The notes beneath the pieces were generated by a model. That model did not search any database and had not been told where the DNA came from. It worked only from the letters and a program-made list of their open reading frames with translations. This document shows positions 13,299 to 32,600 of a stretch of 64,000 bases of DNA, piece by piece (within the stretch, counting starts at the first letter, position 1; each line of letters begins with the position of its first letter). The DNA is from Theobroma cacao. Taxonomy: Eukaryota > Streptophyta > Magnoliopsida > Malvales > Malvaceae. The stretch is taken from positions 25,535,744 to 25,599,743 of the forward strand of contig NC_030853.1 in NCBI RefSeq assembly GCF_000208745.1. Reading direction: 5' to 3'. The position numbers and the translations under genes were made by a program.

Positions 13299-16200
13299 TC
13301 ATGCCTTGCTGTCAATGGCCATGGGTGTTGGCCCCCGTTTTGCTGCCTTTGCTTGCTCTAATTTGTTCATCTTTGCAAAAATGTTGCCATAAAATTGTGC
13401 ATCCTTCTTGTTGTACTCCCTGATTTTCTCCTTTAGGACTCGGTACTCCAGTTTCACATCCCTAGTATCAACACAAACATAAGTTTAACTCCAACTGCAA
13501 TCACATAAATTGGAATAAAACAACTTACTGATGAAAACATGATGCCAAAGATGCTGCATCTGGATTTCTATCCTAATTGTACTTTTCACTATAGTTTTCT
13601 AGTCCTTCTTGGTAACCTTATTCAAATTCAAGTCAGCCCTTGATTACTTCCCAACTGCAGCAAAACACACATTCACCTAGAACATTTCTACAAGATATGT
13701 TCTCCGGCTCACATATGCCACAATAGAAGGTAGGATGTACTGACTATAGCTAAGATAAATCACAAAAGCAACCACATTCAAATACAGCCAACAGTTTGCA
13801 GTAGGGAAATACCTGTTATCAGGGTCAATCTCCAAAGCCTTTTTGATATCCACCCCCGCCAAATCCAAATCAACAATTTGAATATATGCTTGAGCCCTCC
13901 TGTATAGTGCTTTCACGTTCTTATTATCAAGTTCCAACACCTATAAAATTACACATGCCTAACTGTCAGCACAAGTGAATCGATATTTACACTTTGTCAA
14001 GACAAAATCCATATGCCATTAAAGCTACAACCTTAGTACACAGCTTCTCAGCCTCCTTGTAATCTTTAAGTTTCAACTTGCAAGCTGCATTGTTAAGATT
14101 GCAAGTTATTTTTAGCAACTTAGTTTGCTGCTTCTCCTCATCACTGAAAGAAGAGTCATACTCTATGAACTTAACAGCCTGCACATTGTTGCCAAAGAGT
14201 CAACTCACAAGTAAAATAAGTCTCAAGAATTTTATAAATGGGAAAGTGCATGGTCCATAACTATACCTTCTCATATCTTTTTGATGCTCTTTCATATTTA
14301 CCAGTCTTATATAATGCATTCCCTTCTTCTTTCTTTTTCCCTGCAGCTTCAATCTTTTCCTGTGTGTTCATATCCCAAGATTCTTTCTCCTGCAATCAAT
14401 CATTAACTTATTAGACTGTAAGCAACACAACACCCATAGGCAGCGGAGAAATGTACTACAGGGTTACAAGGTGAATATACACACTAACCTTCACAAATGA
14501 GACCATTTCAACCTCATAATACACAGTTGCGTTTGCAGGAACAACAGCCAATTCTTGCTGTGATTCAGATGAACCAAAAGCATATTCTGGCTGAATAGTG
14601 ATAAGTGCATGTTCTCCTCTCTTCATCATCTTCACAGCTCTATCAAGACCATCAATTACTTGTTCTGTCACAAATGTCATCCATATTAGAAACAACTTTA
14701 GACTCAAACTAAGTATGAAACTAAGTGCGCCTTTGTACACGAGATCTTATTGAGAGGGAAAGATAAGAAAAAGTGTCCAAAACGAACCCTAATGCCAAAA
14801 CCATGATTACCTTCATCTATTTTGAACTCAAAGGGCTCCTCATCATGACCTTTCTTCACAAAGATCTTCCCATCCTGAAGCTTCCCAATTAATTTCACTA
14901 GCAAAGAATGCAAATAACAGTTATGAATACGTTGACAAATCATTGAAATAATTATAGACTATAATGAAAAGTAATGTTCCCAGACATCTTACCATGAACC
15001 ACTGTCCCATCGTTTGGTCGGTCATAACCCTCTCCCTCCTTCAAGATCTTCTTCATGACCTTCCTGTCCTTTGTGACATCAGAAACATTCTTCCAAGACA
15101 CCACCTCAAGAGTTATATGAAGGGTAGCGTTTGGAGGAACAGCACCTTCATTGGCCACTGCTGGCCTACCATCCTCACCAAATGCATCTGAAAATGCAAA
15201 CAGGAATCAGTTAGGTTTCATAGTGTGCCATAACCAATACAAAGCATAAAGGAATTTGACTTACATTGTGGTTTCACTGTCAACAGGACTTTCTCCCCTT
15301 TCTTCATTGTTTTTACTGCCTTTGCTAAGGCAGGGCAGAAATAGCCTGGAACAAATTTCAATGTCATACTTAAGCTTGCAGAATTGATTTAAGATAAGTG
15401 AGAACACATAATAAAAAGGAATCACACATACCATCTCCCACAGTGAACTCGACCCCATCAGATTTCGAAATGAGTGTGCCATCTTCTAAACAAGCTTCAT
15501 ATTTAACTGTCATAAATACAAGAAAATCACTGTAATCAAACAGTCACATAAAAATTTGAATTTTGTAAGCAGCAAAAGGTGATGAATTAATAACATACCG
15601 AATACTTCATCCAGATCTTTTGGATTTTCCAATTTCTCCCCTTCAACAAGTATTTTCTTGAAGATTCCTCCATCTTTGCATATGTCCTTGACACTATTCC
15701 AAGAAACCAACTCCACATCAAATTGAAGAGTTGCGTTAGGAGGAATAGTTGGAGGTGATCCAGATTCCCCATACGCCAGCTCAGAAGGTATTGTGAAAAT
15801 GGCATTTTCACCCTTCTTCATTGTTTTGATACCCTTATCCCAGCCCTTTATTACTTGTCCTGCAATTTAAGTACAAGAAAGAAGTAAGCATTTGCAATTC
15901 ATGCAGGTACAAATAAATAATTAACTACCAAAATAGTCAACTAAAATATAAATAAAGAAAATTCGTTAGTTTCTTAAATAACATAGCTCCCTCCAATGCT
16001 TCAATGAAATACTTCCACATATCGTACCAGACAATAATCTATTCTTATCGAAGAAAGCTTTACATATTAGACACGAAAAACTTTTAAAAATGAACACTTA
16101 TCTTAAATACATAAGTATTTTCAGATTTTATTAGAAAAATTGTAAAATTTATGCCACAAGTTTTTTAGGAAACAAACATTTATTAAATTTATTTCCCATA

Positions 16201-16929
16201 TCATCCAACTTATTTTTTATGATTAGAAAATTCATCAAACCTTACAAAGTTCGATAAACTCTTTTTATCAAAAGGGAAAGTTGCAAGGATTATTCAAAAA
16301 TGTTGGGCAATTCAAAATATAAGGTCAGCATCTTATCAATATAATTTTACAAGAATAGATACAAAAATATTTGACCAAATACTAAAACATCAAAACTTTA
16401 ATTTTCAGAAACTGATAAAGTATTAACTATTAAGAGTTAAACCAGTTTCAATAGAGAGGTAACTAATTTCAACAAGAAACGAAGCCAAATATTTTACCTA
16501 AAACCTAATAAGATAAATAAAATCATTTACCTAGGCCAAGCTTGAACTTAAAAGTACTCCCTTTGTCTCGACTGGAATCAAATTTAGTTCCATCAAGCAA
16601 AGTCCCAGTGTAATGCACTGCAATGAATCAAAATCAACAAATCCATCAACTCAAAATACCCAAAATTAAAAAAATAAAAAACTAACAAACAAATCAATCC
16701 GTGAAGGATGATGAAGAAAACAATTACCTTCAACTTCATCACCATTATCGGGAGTCTCCCATCCTTCGCCTTCCTTAACCAGTTTTTTCTTCAGACCATT
16801 TTTTCCAATCTCTTTCTCCTCACCGACTTTGAGAATTGGGTCAATTGGGTCAACTGGTTCATTTTCTAGGTTGTTCATCTCGTCTTCTTCCATGTCGCTT
16901 GCTGTTGGGACCTCAAAATCGTCTTCCAT
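13299..16929 (-). CDS. FKBP62: ROF1/FKBP62-type peptidyl-prolyl isomerase, complete
   Basis: High-molecular-weight immunophilin: a prolyl cis-trans isomerase and HSP90 co-chaperone known in Arabidopsis to support thermotolerance. Exons (minus): 16929-16728, 16617-16531, 15859-15599, 15506-15432, 15345-15265, 15187-14993, 14897-14811, 14664-14489, 14389-14267, 14178-14032, 13940-13813, 13461-13299. All are phase-consistent and encode 574 residues, close to Arabidopsis FKBP62/65. Visible are an acidic N-terminus (1-45), FKBP domain 1 (about 55-155; [37 protein letters not shown]), degenerate FKBP domains 2 (about 170-270) and 3 (about 287-385), then TPRs (about 398-515; [39 protein letters not shown]) and a basic tail. 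The terminal MAIDSKA matches no HSP90-like ending; the TPR itself is the HSP90-binding part. ROF1 versus ROF2 cannot be separated by eye. Confidence 0.95.
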
Positions 16930-17057
16930 AAATGAAATGGGCTAAAGTAAGCTGAAAGAAAATGTGAGAATTGAGGATTTCTAAGAAGGAAATGGCAAAT
17001 GCTAGAAGGTTTTTTGGCATGCTGATTGATGCGAGAAAGTGAACTGAGTCTTGGGGA

Positions 17058-17066
17058 ATTTAAAGT
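17058..17066 (-). promoter_or_regulatory. TATA-like element upstream of FKBP62
   Basis: A CTTTAAATT stretch (minus strand) about 130 bp upstream of the ATG is the only TATA-like word in a fairly GC-balanced leader. Weak match; tentative. Confidence 0.3.
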
Positions 17067-17135
17067 AGACGTGTAGATGGAGAGAACTAGGGAGTGTAGA
17101 CTCTAGAGAGTTCTAAAAGCTAACAGACTGAAGAG

Positions 17136-17152
17136 GGTTCCAGAATTCCCCC
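17136..17152 (-). promoter_or_regulatory. Heat-shock-element-like site upstream of FKBP62
   Basis: The plus strand reads TTCcaGAAttCCC, that is two perfect alternating heat-shock units (TTC, GAA with 2-bp spacing) and one degenerate third unit, about 210 bp upstream of the FKBP62 ATG. ROF1/ROF2 genes are heat-inducible in Arabidopsis, so the site is plausible for HSF binding. Confidence 0.45.
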
Positions 17153-17699
17153 TCCTTTTTTAGAGCGTTTGACGTTGTCCTTGAGATCTTCGCGCTTCTA
17201 TTTGGGCCTCCAGGATCCGCTGATGAGTTGGTTTTTTTTTTTTTTTTAAATTTCAGCCCAAGTAACACTATTTAAATAATTTAATTATATTTATATATTA
17301 TTAAGTTATTGATGAAATTTTATAAATAGAATAAGAATATTATCGCACGTTTTTTAATAATCATTATCTTTAAATATATCTTTATAATATGTAATAATTC
17401 TTTAATTTTATTGATAAATTAATTTTTTACTAACAATTTATGAAATATAAAATAATAATTCTTTTATATATATATTAATTTGAAATTAAGATTACATGAT
17501 GAAAACAGTTATATCTTATTAGATAAGTCACCTTTTTTATTTCTCACTTATAATACTCAAATAAATATTAATAATTGATTAATTATAATTACTTAAAATG
17601 ATACTTGTTATTTTATATCTACATGATGTTAATGTATAAGATAAAAAATGTTATATGGTCATTTTATCATGTCACTTTATTATCAATTATGATTAAGTT

Positions 17700-17860
17700 A
17701 ATCATTAGTGATAAAGAATTTTTTTAATTTAAAATAAAAATATAAAAATTTATTTAAATTAAAATAAAAAAATATTTGATTAAATTTAATAAAAGTATAA
17801 AGGTTTATTTAATTTTTTAAAATAATTTAAGAATTTTTTAGACTAAAAACTTCAAATTAA
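17700..17860. repeat. AT-rich repeat arm related to the 18.7-19.05 kb element
   Basis: Carries the same words (AAATTTATTTAAATTAAAAT, TATTTAATTTTTTAAA) as the right arm of the palindromic element 1 kb away, so it is probably part of a related, more degraded copy. Confidence 0.4.
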
Positions 17861-18699
17861 AATATCACTGGTAGCTTTTTCGAAAAATAAAATCTAATAT
17901 AACCATAATTATCAATGATTCACTATAAATATATTTTTTAACTTATCATATTAATTATCAATATTAGAGTTAATAAAAAAATTTGTTTTTAGAATAGAAT
18001 ATTAACAAGTATTTCAGTTAGCAAAACATTGATTTTTGTTCCTTCTTTTTAATGTATTCAGAAATATCAGATTAAATTCCTCAAAGAAAAAAAAAAGAAA
18101 TATCACATTAATTATAACTCAAGCTACGTTGTCATGGGTGAAAAACTGTTATTGATTATTTTAATATAACAATGCCACAAAAAAACTGTTATCGAAATAA
18201 TTAAAAGCATGTTCTTAAATGGTGTTTATTAAATACATGTATTAAGAAAAAACTAAATCATGTACTACTGCAAAATTTTAATTATTTATTAACCAAATAT
18301 ATAAATATGATTTTCCATTTTGTTATTCATTGTGAAATTTTATGAATTTTGTCTTCCTTTTATTTTATTCATTATATATCTATCTTAATTATAAGAAGTT
18401 TGCTTCTTAATTTATCATTTAATTTACCTATTACATTGTTATATCTTTTAATTGTATTAGAATTCTACCTATTTATTTTTATTTATCAATTAAATACCTA
18501 ATAGAATATAAGATCTTTATCAAAACCTCACTCTACCCTCACATATTACTTTTTTTTTCGTATATGACAATTTGCATTCCAATAAAGATGGGAAGATAGG
18601 GACAAAGAAAGTTGTGGAGCTTAGTGGTTATTGAAAAATTAATTGATATGAAATGTATGTGCATTTAATTTTTTTTCTTGTCATAATGTTTTAAAAAAA

Positions 18700-19050
18700 G
18701 TTTTTAAATTATTTAAGAACATTTAAACAAATTTTTATTTTTTTATTGTTTTCAATTAAAATTTTATATTTTTATTTTTAATCAAATAAATTTTTAATTG
18801 ATTGATTGTCATTAATTAAAATATTGATATGAAGAATAAAAATGTGATATGATTATGTTTTATGTTATTGTCTATTATGATATATCAATAAGTGACGTCA
18901 ATATATCATCAATAGCACGAAATATAAAATAATAAATTATAAAAATTTATTTAATTTAATAAAAATATATGAATTTATTTAATTTAAAATAAAAATATAA
19001 AATTTTATTTATTATTTGAATTTTTTAAAGTAATGTAAATTTTTTTTAAA
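18700..19050. mobile_element. AT-rich foldback (MITE-like) element
   Basis: The left arm (about 18705-18800) and the reverse complement of the right arm (about 18935-19035) share long words such as AAAATTTTATATTTTTATTT, giving a roughly 350-bp imperfect palindrome with a short non-repeated centre around TGACGTCA. No coding capacity. Family unassigned; ends uncertain. Confidence 0.5.
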
Positions 19051-20643
19051 ATATTATGTTTTTTTTTTCTTTTTGAAATTTGAATTATAAATAAGTCACG
19101 GGTATGCATAAAAATAATGGGAAAAGCCTTTTGCATGAATGAAACTGCCATTCTATCCTAGCCGTGCCAGGTCTAGTCTATTATTACGAGATTCAGAGCA
19201 ATGCCAACTGTAAACATGTTTGGCTGCTAGGGGTAGTAATGACTTAACGTTGGTTCAGACATAGTGAAGGGGACAACAAGATTTTATTGGCTTCTCTTGT
19301 ATCTCTCCAACCTGAAAGTGCTAAAACTTTGCTGGCTTTGATTAATTATGCGATTGAACGTAGAAGAAGCATTAAAGATTACTCAAAATGCTTGTAGCCT
19401 TAAGTAAAGGGTCAACCTTTCCAAGGAATTTTCTGATTGTCATCTTTTTAAGTCATGCAATGCCAACTGAACTCTTTTTGAGTAGAACCAAGGCCTCTTC
19501 TTCAAAAATAGAACTACACAACAAACCTTAGAGGGCCCAAACCACGAAGCTTGGGTGTCGAGTCTGCAAACCAGAACCATTCTCCAACCAGCTTTTGGCG
19601 GTTCCATAAATAAAACAAGTATCAGTATTTTATTTTTTAAAGTGTATGTAGTTATTGGGGGTTGGGGGGTTTGCCATTGGTCTTGGCTGGGCTGCACAAG
19701 GTTTGACAGCAAAGACCCCCCCATCTCCTTTCTTTGTCATAGAGTTGTGTTGAATTATTTTGTTTATGGGAATCCCATACATTCTGCATCCTTGCTCTGA
19801 GCCAAATCCTCCCACTGGATATTTTTCTACCCAGCTCTTGCTAATCATATTGCAGTAAGTCATAACAAAGCATGGAGCAGCTTGGACTTTTGCTTTCATG
19901 GCGAGTGTCTCAACCAGCTAGAGACAAGACATTCTCCGTTAAATCACATAGCCTTAACAAATCCAATCGAATGTCTCCTCTTTATATGTCCAAATCATTC
20001 TCCATGAATTTTGACCACCCATCTTTTTCTACAATCATTCCGACTAAAGCTAGGGTAACTTGCTCATTCCTTTGCCTATACCGATGTCTTGCAGAGCTAT
20101 CAATTAAGTTTTGGTGAAAATTATATGTTGACTTATTAATCTGTTTGTATATAATGACAAAATGCAAAAGAAAAAAAATGCTAAACTTAAGCAACTATTC
20201 AATGACAAGAATGATTGTTGAATCTTGAAGCACAAAGTGAGAGAGAGGTTTTTTGTGTTGGGTACTAAAATTAAACAACAGGAAGTCCAATGGCATCGGT
20301 ACATGTGAATAGAAAGCGCATATAGCCTCCCGTTGTAGCAAATCTTTCATCGAGGGCCTCGGCCTCTTCCCCTTAAATACCCATATTTTAGCTCAAACCC
20401 TTTTCTCAATTTTCCTTTGGAAAAAAAAAAAAAACCAACTCCTCCGTTCTCTTGTCTCTCGGTGACCCCTTTCGCTCCAGTTTCTCCTGGGGGTCGCCCA
20501 AAAATCAGAAAAAAAAAAACAAAAAAAGGGAAAAAAAACCCAGAATTCTCATTCAATTCCTAAATTACTAATCAAATCTATCCCAAAAAAAAAAACAAAA
20601 ACAAAAAAAAACAAGTTTTAATTTTTTCAAATAAATTGCAAAC

Positions 20644-28128
<7,485 letters not shown>

Positions 28129-28783
28129 TTGTAGAAAATGGTTGAAAGACATGGGTTTTTGGTATGGGGAATTCCCTCAGTGTGAGTTCTGTATCCTGTC
28201 ATACATCCTCAATTCCATTCGGTTATTTTCCTTTCTTTCCATCAATTTTATGAATGAGAGGTCGGACCCCACAATATTTGAGAAATAAGGATAGCACATA
28301 TCATTCTTTGGGGGGTGCGGGGGGGTTGCCTGGGAGGTATTTTGCTTCCTTGAAAGAATAAGGGACGCAACAAGAGGTCAGTTGAGTTTTTACATTTATA
28401 GGGAAAGGAAGGTATGATGAGAATGTAAGTTGGAGGATCCCTGTTTCAGTAGCGGGGCCAGTTAGGAATATATTTGACAGAAAGTTCTCTTTTTTATTTC
28501 ACTGAGGTCACAGGTCATGTGCTTGTGTACTGAATTTCAGGTCATATAGTCATTGGGGTTAAGACACTTAGGTTGAGAAGTTGATGAATATGGGTCATTT
28601 TGTTTTGTTTGTTTCAGCCCACACTTGAAAATTCAAAGTGTTCTAATTTATCCGACTTAGCTTTAATTTGTTTTTGTTAGTCATGTGATTCTAAATTTCC
28701 CCTCAAACTCTTGTTGGTTTGGTAAAGCCAGAAGCCGATGAAATCAAATCAGGACTTGTGTTTGATCATGTTTCTATTTAGGT

Positions 28784-29120
28784 TTATTTTAATTCATTTG
28801 CAATGTTCGTCGCTTTCTACATGGTGGTGGTAACAAACCAAATGACAAAGTGAATTAAGAAACAGGCATAATGTTGGTAATGTAGGTACTATATTAGTAC
28901 TATTTATTTGTATTCTATGTATTTGAATTGAGAAACCCAGAAGAGAAAAGAAGGGAGAAAAAAAAACCCAAGAAATAATATGAAAGAAAAGGAAGGAATC
29001 AAGGCTTACATCCATTGCAAACAAGTGTTCATATTTAGTCGCAATTAAATGCTGAAATTCAAGCACCAAGATGCCACCAAAATAGAATTGGTCAAGGAGC
29101 AGAGCTGCTGAACGAGGCAT
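28784..29120 (-). CDS. Candidate small two-exon gene of unknown function
   Basis: Not recognised. The first exon, 29120-29010 from its first ATG, ends in a good donor (GAT|GTAAGC). The second exon, 28816-28784, follows a CATGTAG acceptor preceded by a T-rich tract and ends in TAA. Phase is 0 on both sides, giving 47 residues starting MPRSAALLLD and ending NELK. The central part is hydrophobic-aromatic (FYFGGILVLEFQHLI). The frame is open 20 codons upstream of the ATG, so further 5' exons or a longer N-terminus are possible. It could be chance. Position: antisense between SEC23 and PRD1, head-to-head with PRD1. Confidence 0.3.
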
Positions 29121-29559
29121 CCGTCGAGTAGAAGGAAAACGAAGAAACCGAAGAGAAAAAGCCAATGAAGAGTGAAACGCCGCAGCCCTGTTTTAGCTGC
29201 GATGAACGCAAGGACTTTTAGATGTGATTAATTCTTGAACGGTATGTGATCAGTAAGTTATTTACGTTTTCTTAACCAGATCCTTTATAATTATTAGCAG
29301 AATCATATTATTGAAAAACCATTCCCAAATTTAAATTACTCAATCATTTGTTCGCAATTTGCCTGACAAAATTTTCTTTCAGTTTTCTTAATTTTGAGTT
29401 CTTTTTGTAAATTTAAGATATAAAGAAAAAAGAAAATTGTTCTTTTTTTCGCATTGACGATCGAATGCGGGCATGGCATGGCTAGATTTATGCTAGCCCA
29501 CAAACCCCAAAATAAGAGGAAAATAATAAAAAGAAAAAGGAGCAATAAAAAGAATTTTA

Positions 29560-29561
<2 letters not shown>

Positions 29562-29598
<37 letters not shown>
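29562..29598. repeat. (TA)n microsatellite 65 bp upstream of PRD1
   Basis: About 18 uninterrupted TA units end 65 bp before the PRD1 ATG, in the place where a TATA box and transcription start would be expected. Confidence 0.95.
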
Positions 29599-29602
<4 letters not shown>

Positions 29603-29662
29603 TGAAAAAAATTCCCATTCCCGCTCAAATTCAAAATCAGCTGCTCTCTTCCTCCCTGCGCA

Positions 29663-32600
29663 ATGATGTTGGAAGATTCACAAGAACCAGACGTCTCATT
29701 CTGTGTGGATCAAGAACCAGCGGTAATCCAATGTTCGCAAGGCCACAGAACCACGCTCTGTCTCCGGACCCAACAAGGCGGCTCAATCTGCCTCCTCTGC
29801 TTCTCCAACCTCATCTCCAACCCATGCGCTCCTACCCTCCACGTCTCCTACGCTCTCTCCCAACTCTCCCACGCTCTCTCCCAACCTCTTTTTCTCAACT
29901 CCCTCCTTTCCTTCCATCCTCACTTCCTTATCTCCCCTCTCCTCCACGCCCTCTCTTCCTTCGACGACGATCCCATCGCTCAACAACTCATCGATATAAT
30001 CACCGCCCTTTGCGCGTCTGCTAATGCCTCTGTGACTGCCGATTTCGTCACGCAAGTGGCCGAACAACTATCTTCTGGCACGTTGGCGTGGAGCCGGAGG
30101 CAGCTTTATCTGGTAAGTGTACATTTTGATGGTTGTTTCCGTTGTCGCTCGGTTTGAATGATAAGGAAAATGAAGCCTAAGCAAGAATAGCTAGAAATTT
30201 ACCTCTTTTTTGTGATTTAATGCGGTGATATACTTCTTAATTTTTGCTAGAAATGGAGCGTAAGATTTTGATAATGTTGAAATGAATGAGAACAATGCAA
30301 ATTGAACTGGGGTATGAAGTTGTAGTAGGCTCTTTTAGGATGATTTTGGGTAGTATTTTGAGCCTAATCTTAATGCATGGTTGAGAAAATGAAAGGTAAT
30401 ATAGAATGTGAGGTGTAAAGGTTTTCCTGTAGGTAAACAACTGATTGATCACCGTGTCTGGTTATCTTAAATTCCAGCTTCACTGCTTAGGGGTTCTCTT
30501 GAACTGTCAAGCAGCTGAACCCTGTATGCACATCAGAGACAAAGTCGCTTTAGTATCCAATTTGGTGGCAGGTCTTCAATTGCCAAGGTAACAAACAAAG
30601 CAGACTGGATATAACAGTTTTATGTTTCTAATCTGGATAGTGGTTCTTTACATGGTTGTTTCGTACTACAGTGATGAAATCCGAGGGGAGATTCTTTTTG
30701 TTCTGTACCAGCTATCCCTTCATGCATATACATCTAAAGATTGTGTAGGAGCAGATGTTCTTCAGGCTTTTTGTCCTAGTCTGTTGCGTCTGTCAATGGA
30801 AGCCCTTCTGAAAACCCAAAGAGATGATGTACGATTGAATGGTGTAGGTTTGTAATCTACTTTAGTTTACTGATTCATTTAATTTTTTCAAAATTTCATG
30901 TCAAGAAAAACCGATATTTTTTGCACAAAGCTTAGCCCACAGGAAGCAACATGGAAGTATAAATTTTGTCACATTCCATGATAGGCAAGTCTTTTATGTA
31001 AATCTAGTTGACGTAATTCAATGATGATTGCCTCCAGTCTAGTTTATTGTTTCATTGTGCGTATCATGGTTTCCATTGAGGTCTTTATAAAAAATGTACT
31101 GGGTGTGTGCGTGAGCTCATGTACTGAGCACTCATACTGCCAAGTAAGGCCGTTTTCATCCAAGCAGCTGCACTTCATCATGGTCATCATCATAATATAT
31201 CTTCTCAGACTAACAATTTGCAATCTTACTTTTGTAGCTTTTTTAATGCTCTTAGCACAAAATGGATTGTTTGGAAATGGACATGGTAATGAAATAAGCA
31301 GTATGAGGTCCGATGAAGCAGACAACTTCATTCAAACAACAGAAGATGGACTAGATGAACCCCCATTGAGTTTATTGTTTGCTGAGGCCATCAAAGGCCC
31401 CCTGCTTTCATCAGACAGCCAAGTGCAAATCAGCACACTGCTCCTCATTTTCCACTACCTGTCATGTGGGGATGCTTCTGCCAAACAGATTCAGATTTTG
31501 GTAGAAGAAAATATTGTGGATTATTTGTTTGAGATATTAAGATTATCAGGCAAGTTAACAAAATCTAAATAGGTGAAAGATATTCAACTTTCCTCAGAGT
31601 CAGAACAAAATGCTGCTTTCATAAGCTCCTCCATACAAATTAAGATCAGTAGTTTTAGTTTTTGAAGCTTCTTGTAACATTCTGTTTTAAATCACCTAAA
31701 AATTTCTATGATCTAATTCTGTTCAGGAAAATCATTATGACAGCAGTTTTTCATTTTCTTTTTTTTTTCAAACTCTAATATTATCTATTAACTTAGTTAA
31801 TGAGTGCTCATCATGAAATTTTACATGCATTTATTATGTGTGGATGGTGCTTATGTTTGTACACAGACATACACATGTGCATGCATATTTATGTTCATAT
31901 GTATGATAAGTATATCATGCTGAGAGTCTTTTGCAGTAACGAACTTCTATTCGTGTTGAACAGAATGTAAGGATCCAGTGGTCTACTCTTGTCTGAAGGT
32001 TCTAAATCTCTTTCCAAGTACTGAGCAGGCCTTCAGACAAAGGCTTGTTATTGGTTTTCCAACTCTGATTCCAGTGCTCCGTTTTGTGGCTGAAGTTCCT
32101 TTCCACCCTGCTCAAACTCACACACTAAAGCTCATACAGAACTGTGTCTCTGATTGCCCTGGAATAGCATCAACCTCTAACATTGAAGAATTAGCTCTTA
32201 TTTTGTCAAGGATGCTTGAAAGGCATAGAGGTGGAGAAATTGGCATGAACCCAGAGACATTCCTATTGGTTTGTTCTATTTTTGTAGTTCTTTTGAGAAT
32301 CCCATCTTCTCAAGGGGCTTCAAGTCTGGCAGCATTACTTCAGGAATCATTAAAACATGCTGTTTTAACTAGTCTTGAGAAAGATCCAGGTCAACTCTTG
32401 CATTCTTTATACCTTCTTAAAGAAGCATATTCATACACTAATGAAGAGTTCACTGCAAACAAGTCTAGCCACTTGGAACTGCGAAATTATACTGTGGACT
32501 TATGTACATCACATATATTACCTTGGTTTGCCATGGCTATTAATGAAATTGATGAGGACACTGTCCTGGGGGTATTAGAAACATTCCATTTTATACTGCT

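Larger units (their letters stand above)
16930..20643. other. Divergent intergenic region between FKBP62 and SEC23
   Basis: 3.7 kb between divergently transcribed genes. The left 300 bp is the FKBP62 leader and promoter. 17240-19100 is extremely AT-rich with foldback elements. 19130-20340 is less AT-rich with scattered minus-strand open frames but no identifiable gene. 20340-20643 is the SEC23 promoter and leader, with A-runs at about 20418-20433, 20509-20538 and 20585-20620. Confidence 0.6.
28129..29662. other. Intergenic: SEC23 3' end and PRD1 promoter
   Basis: The first several hundred bases are probably SEC23 3' UTR. 28784-29165 carries a minus-strand open stretch that could be a small spliced gene (listed separately). 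The right end is AT-rich and finishes in a TA repeat directly before PRD1. Confidence 0.6.

Noticed and set aside
29121..29165. N-terminal extension of the small minus-strand ORF
   Set aside because: The apparent first residue at 29165 is encoded by TTG. The first in-frame ATG is at 29120, and the frame closes upstream at 29095+100 without another ATG.
29602..30024. 140-residue frame overlapping PRD1 exon 1 in another phase
   Set aside because: Low-complexity Pro/Leu/Arg composition; the PRD1 frame carries the family motifs and splices correctly.
29783..30067. Acidic Glu/Gly-rich frame antisense to PRD1 exon 1
   Set aside because: Produced by the CT-rich codon use of the real exon; no independent support.
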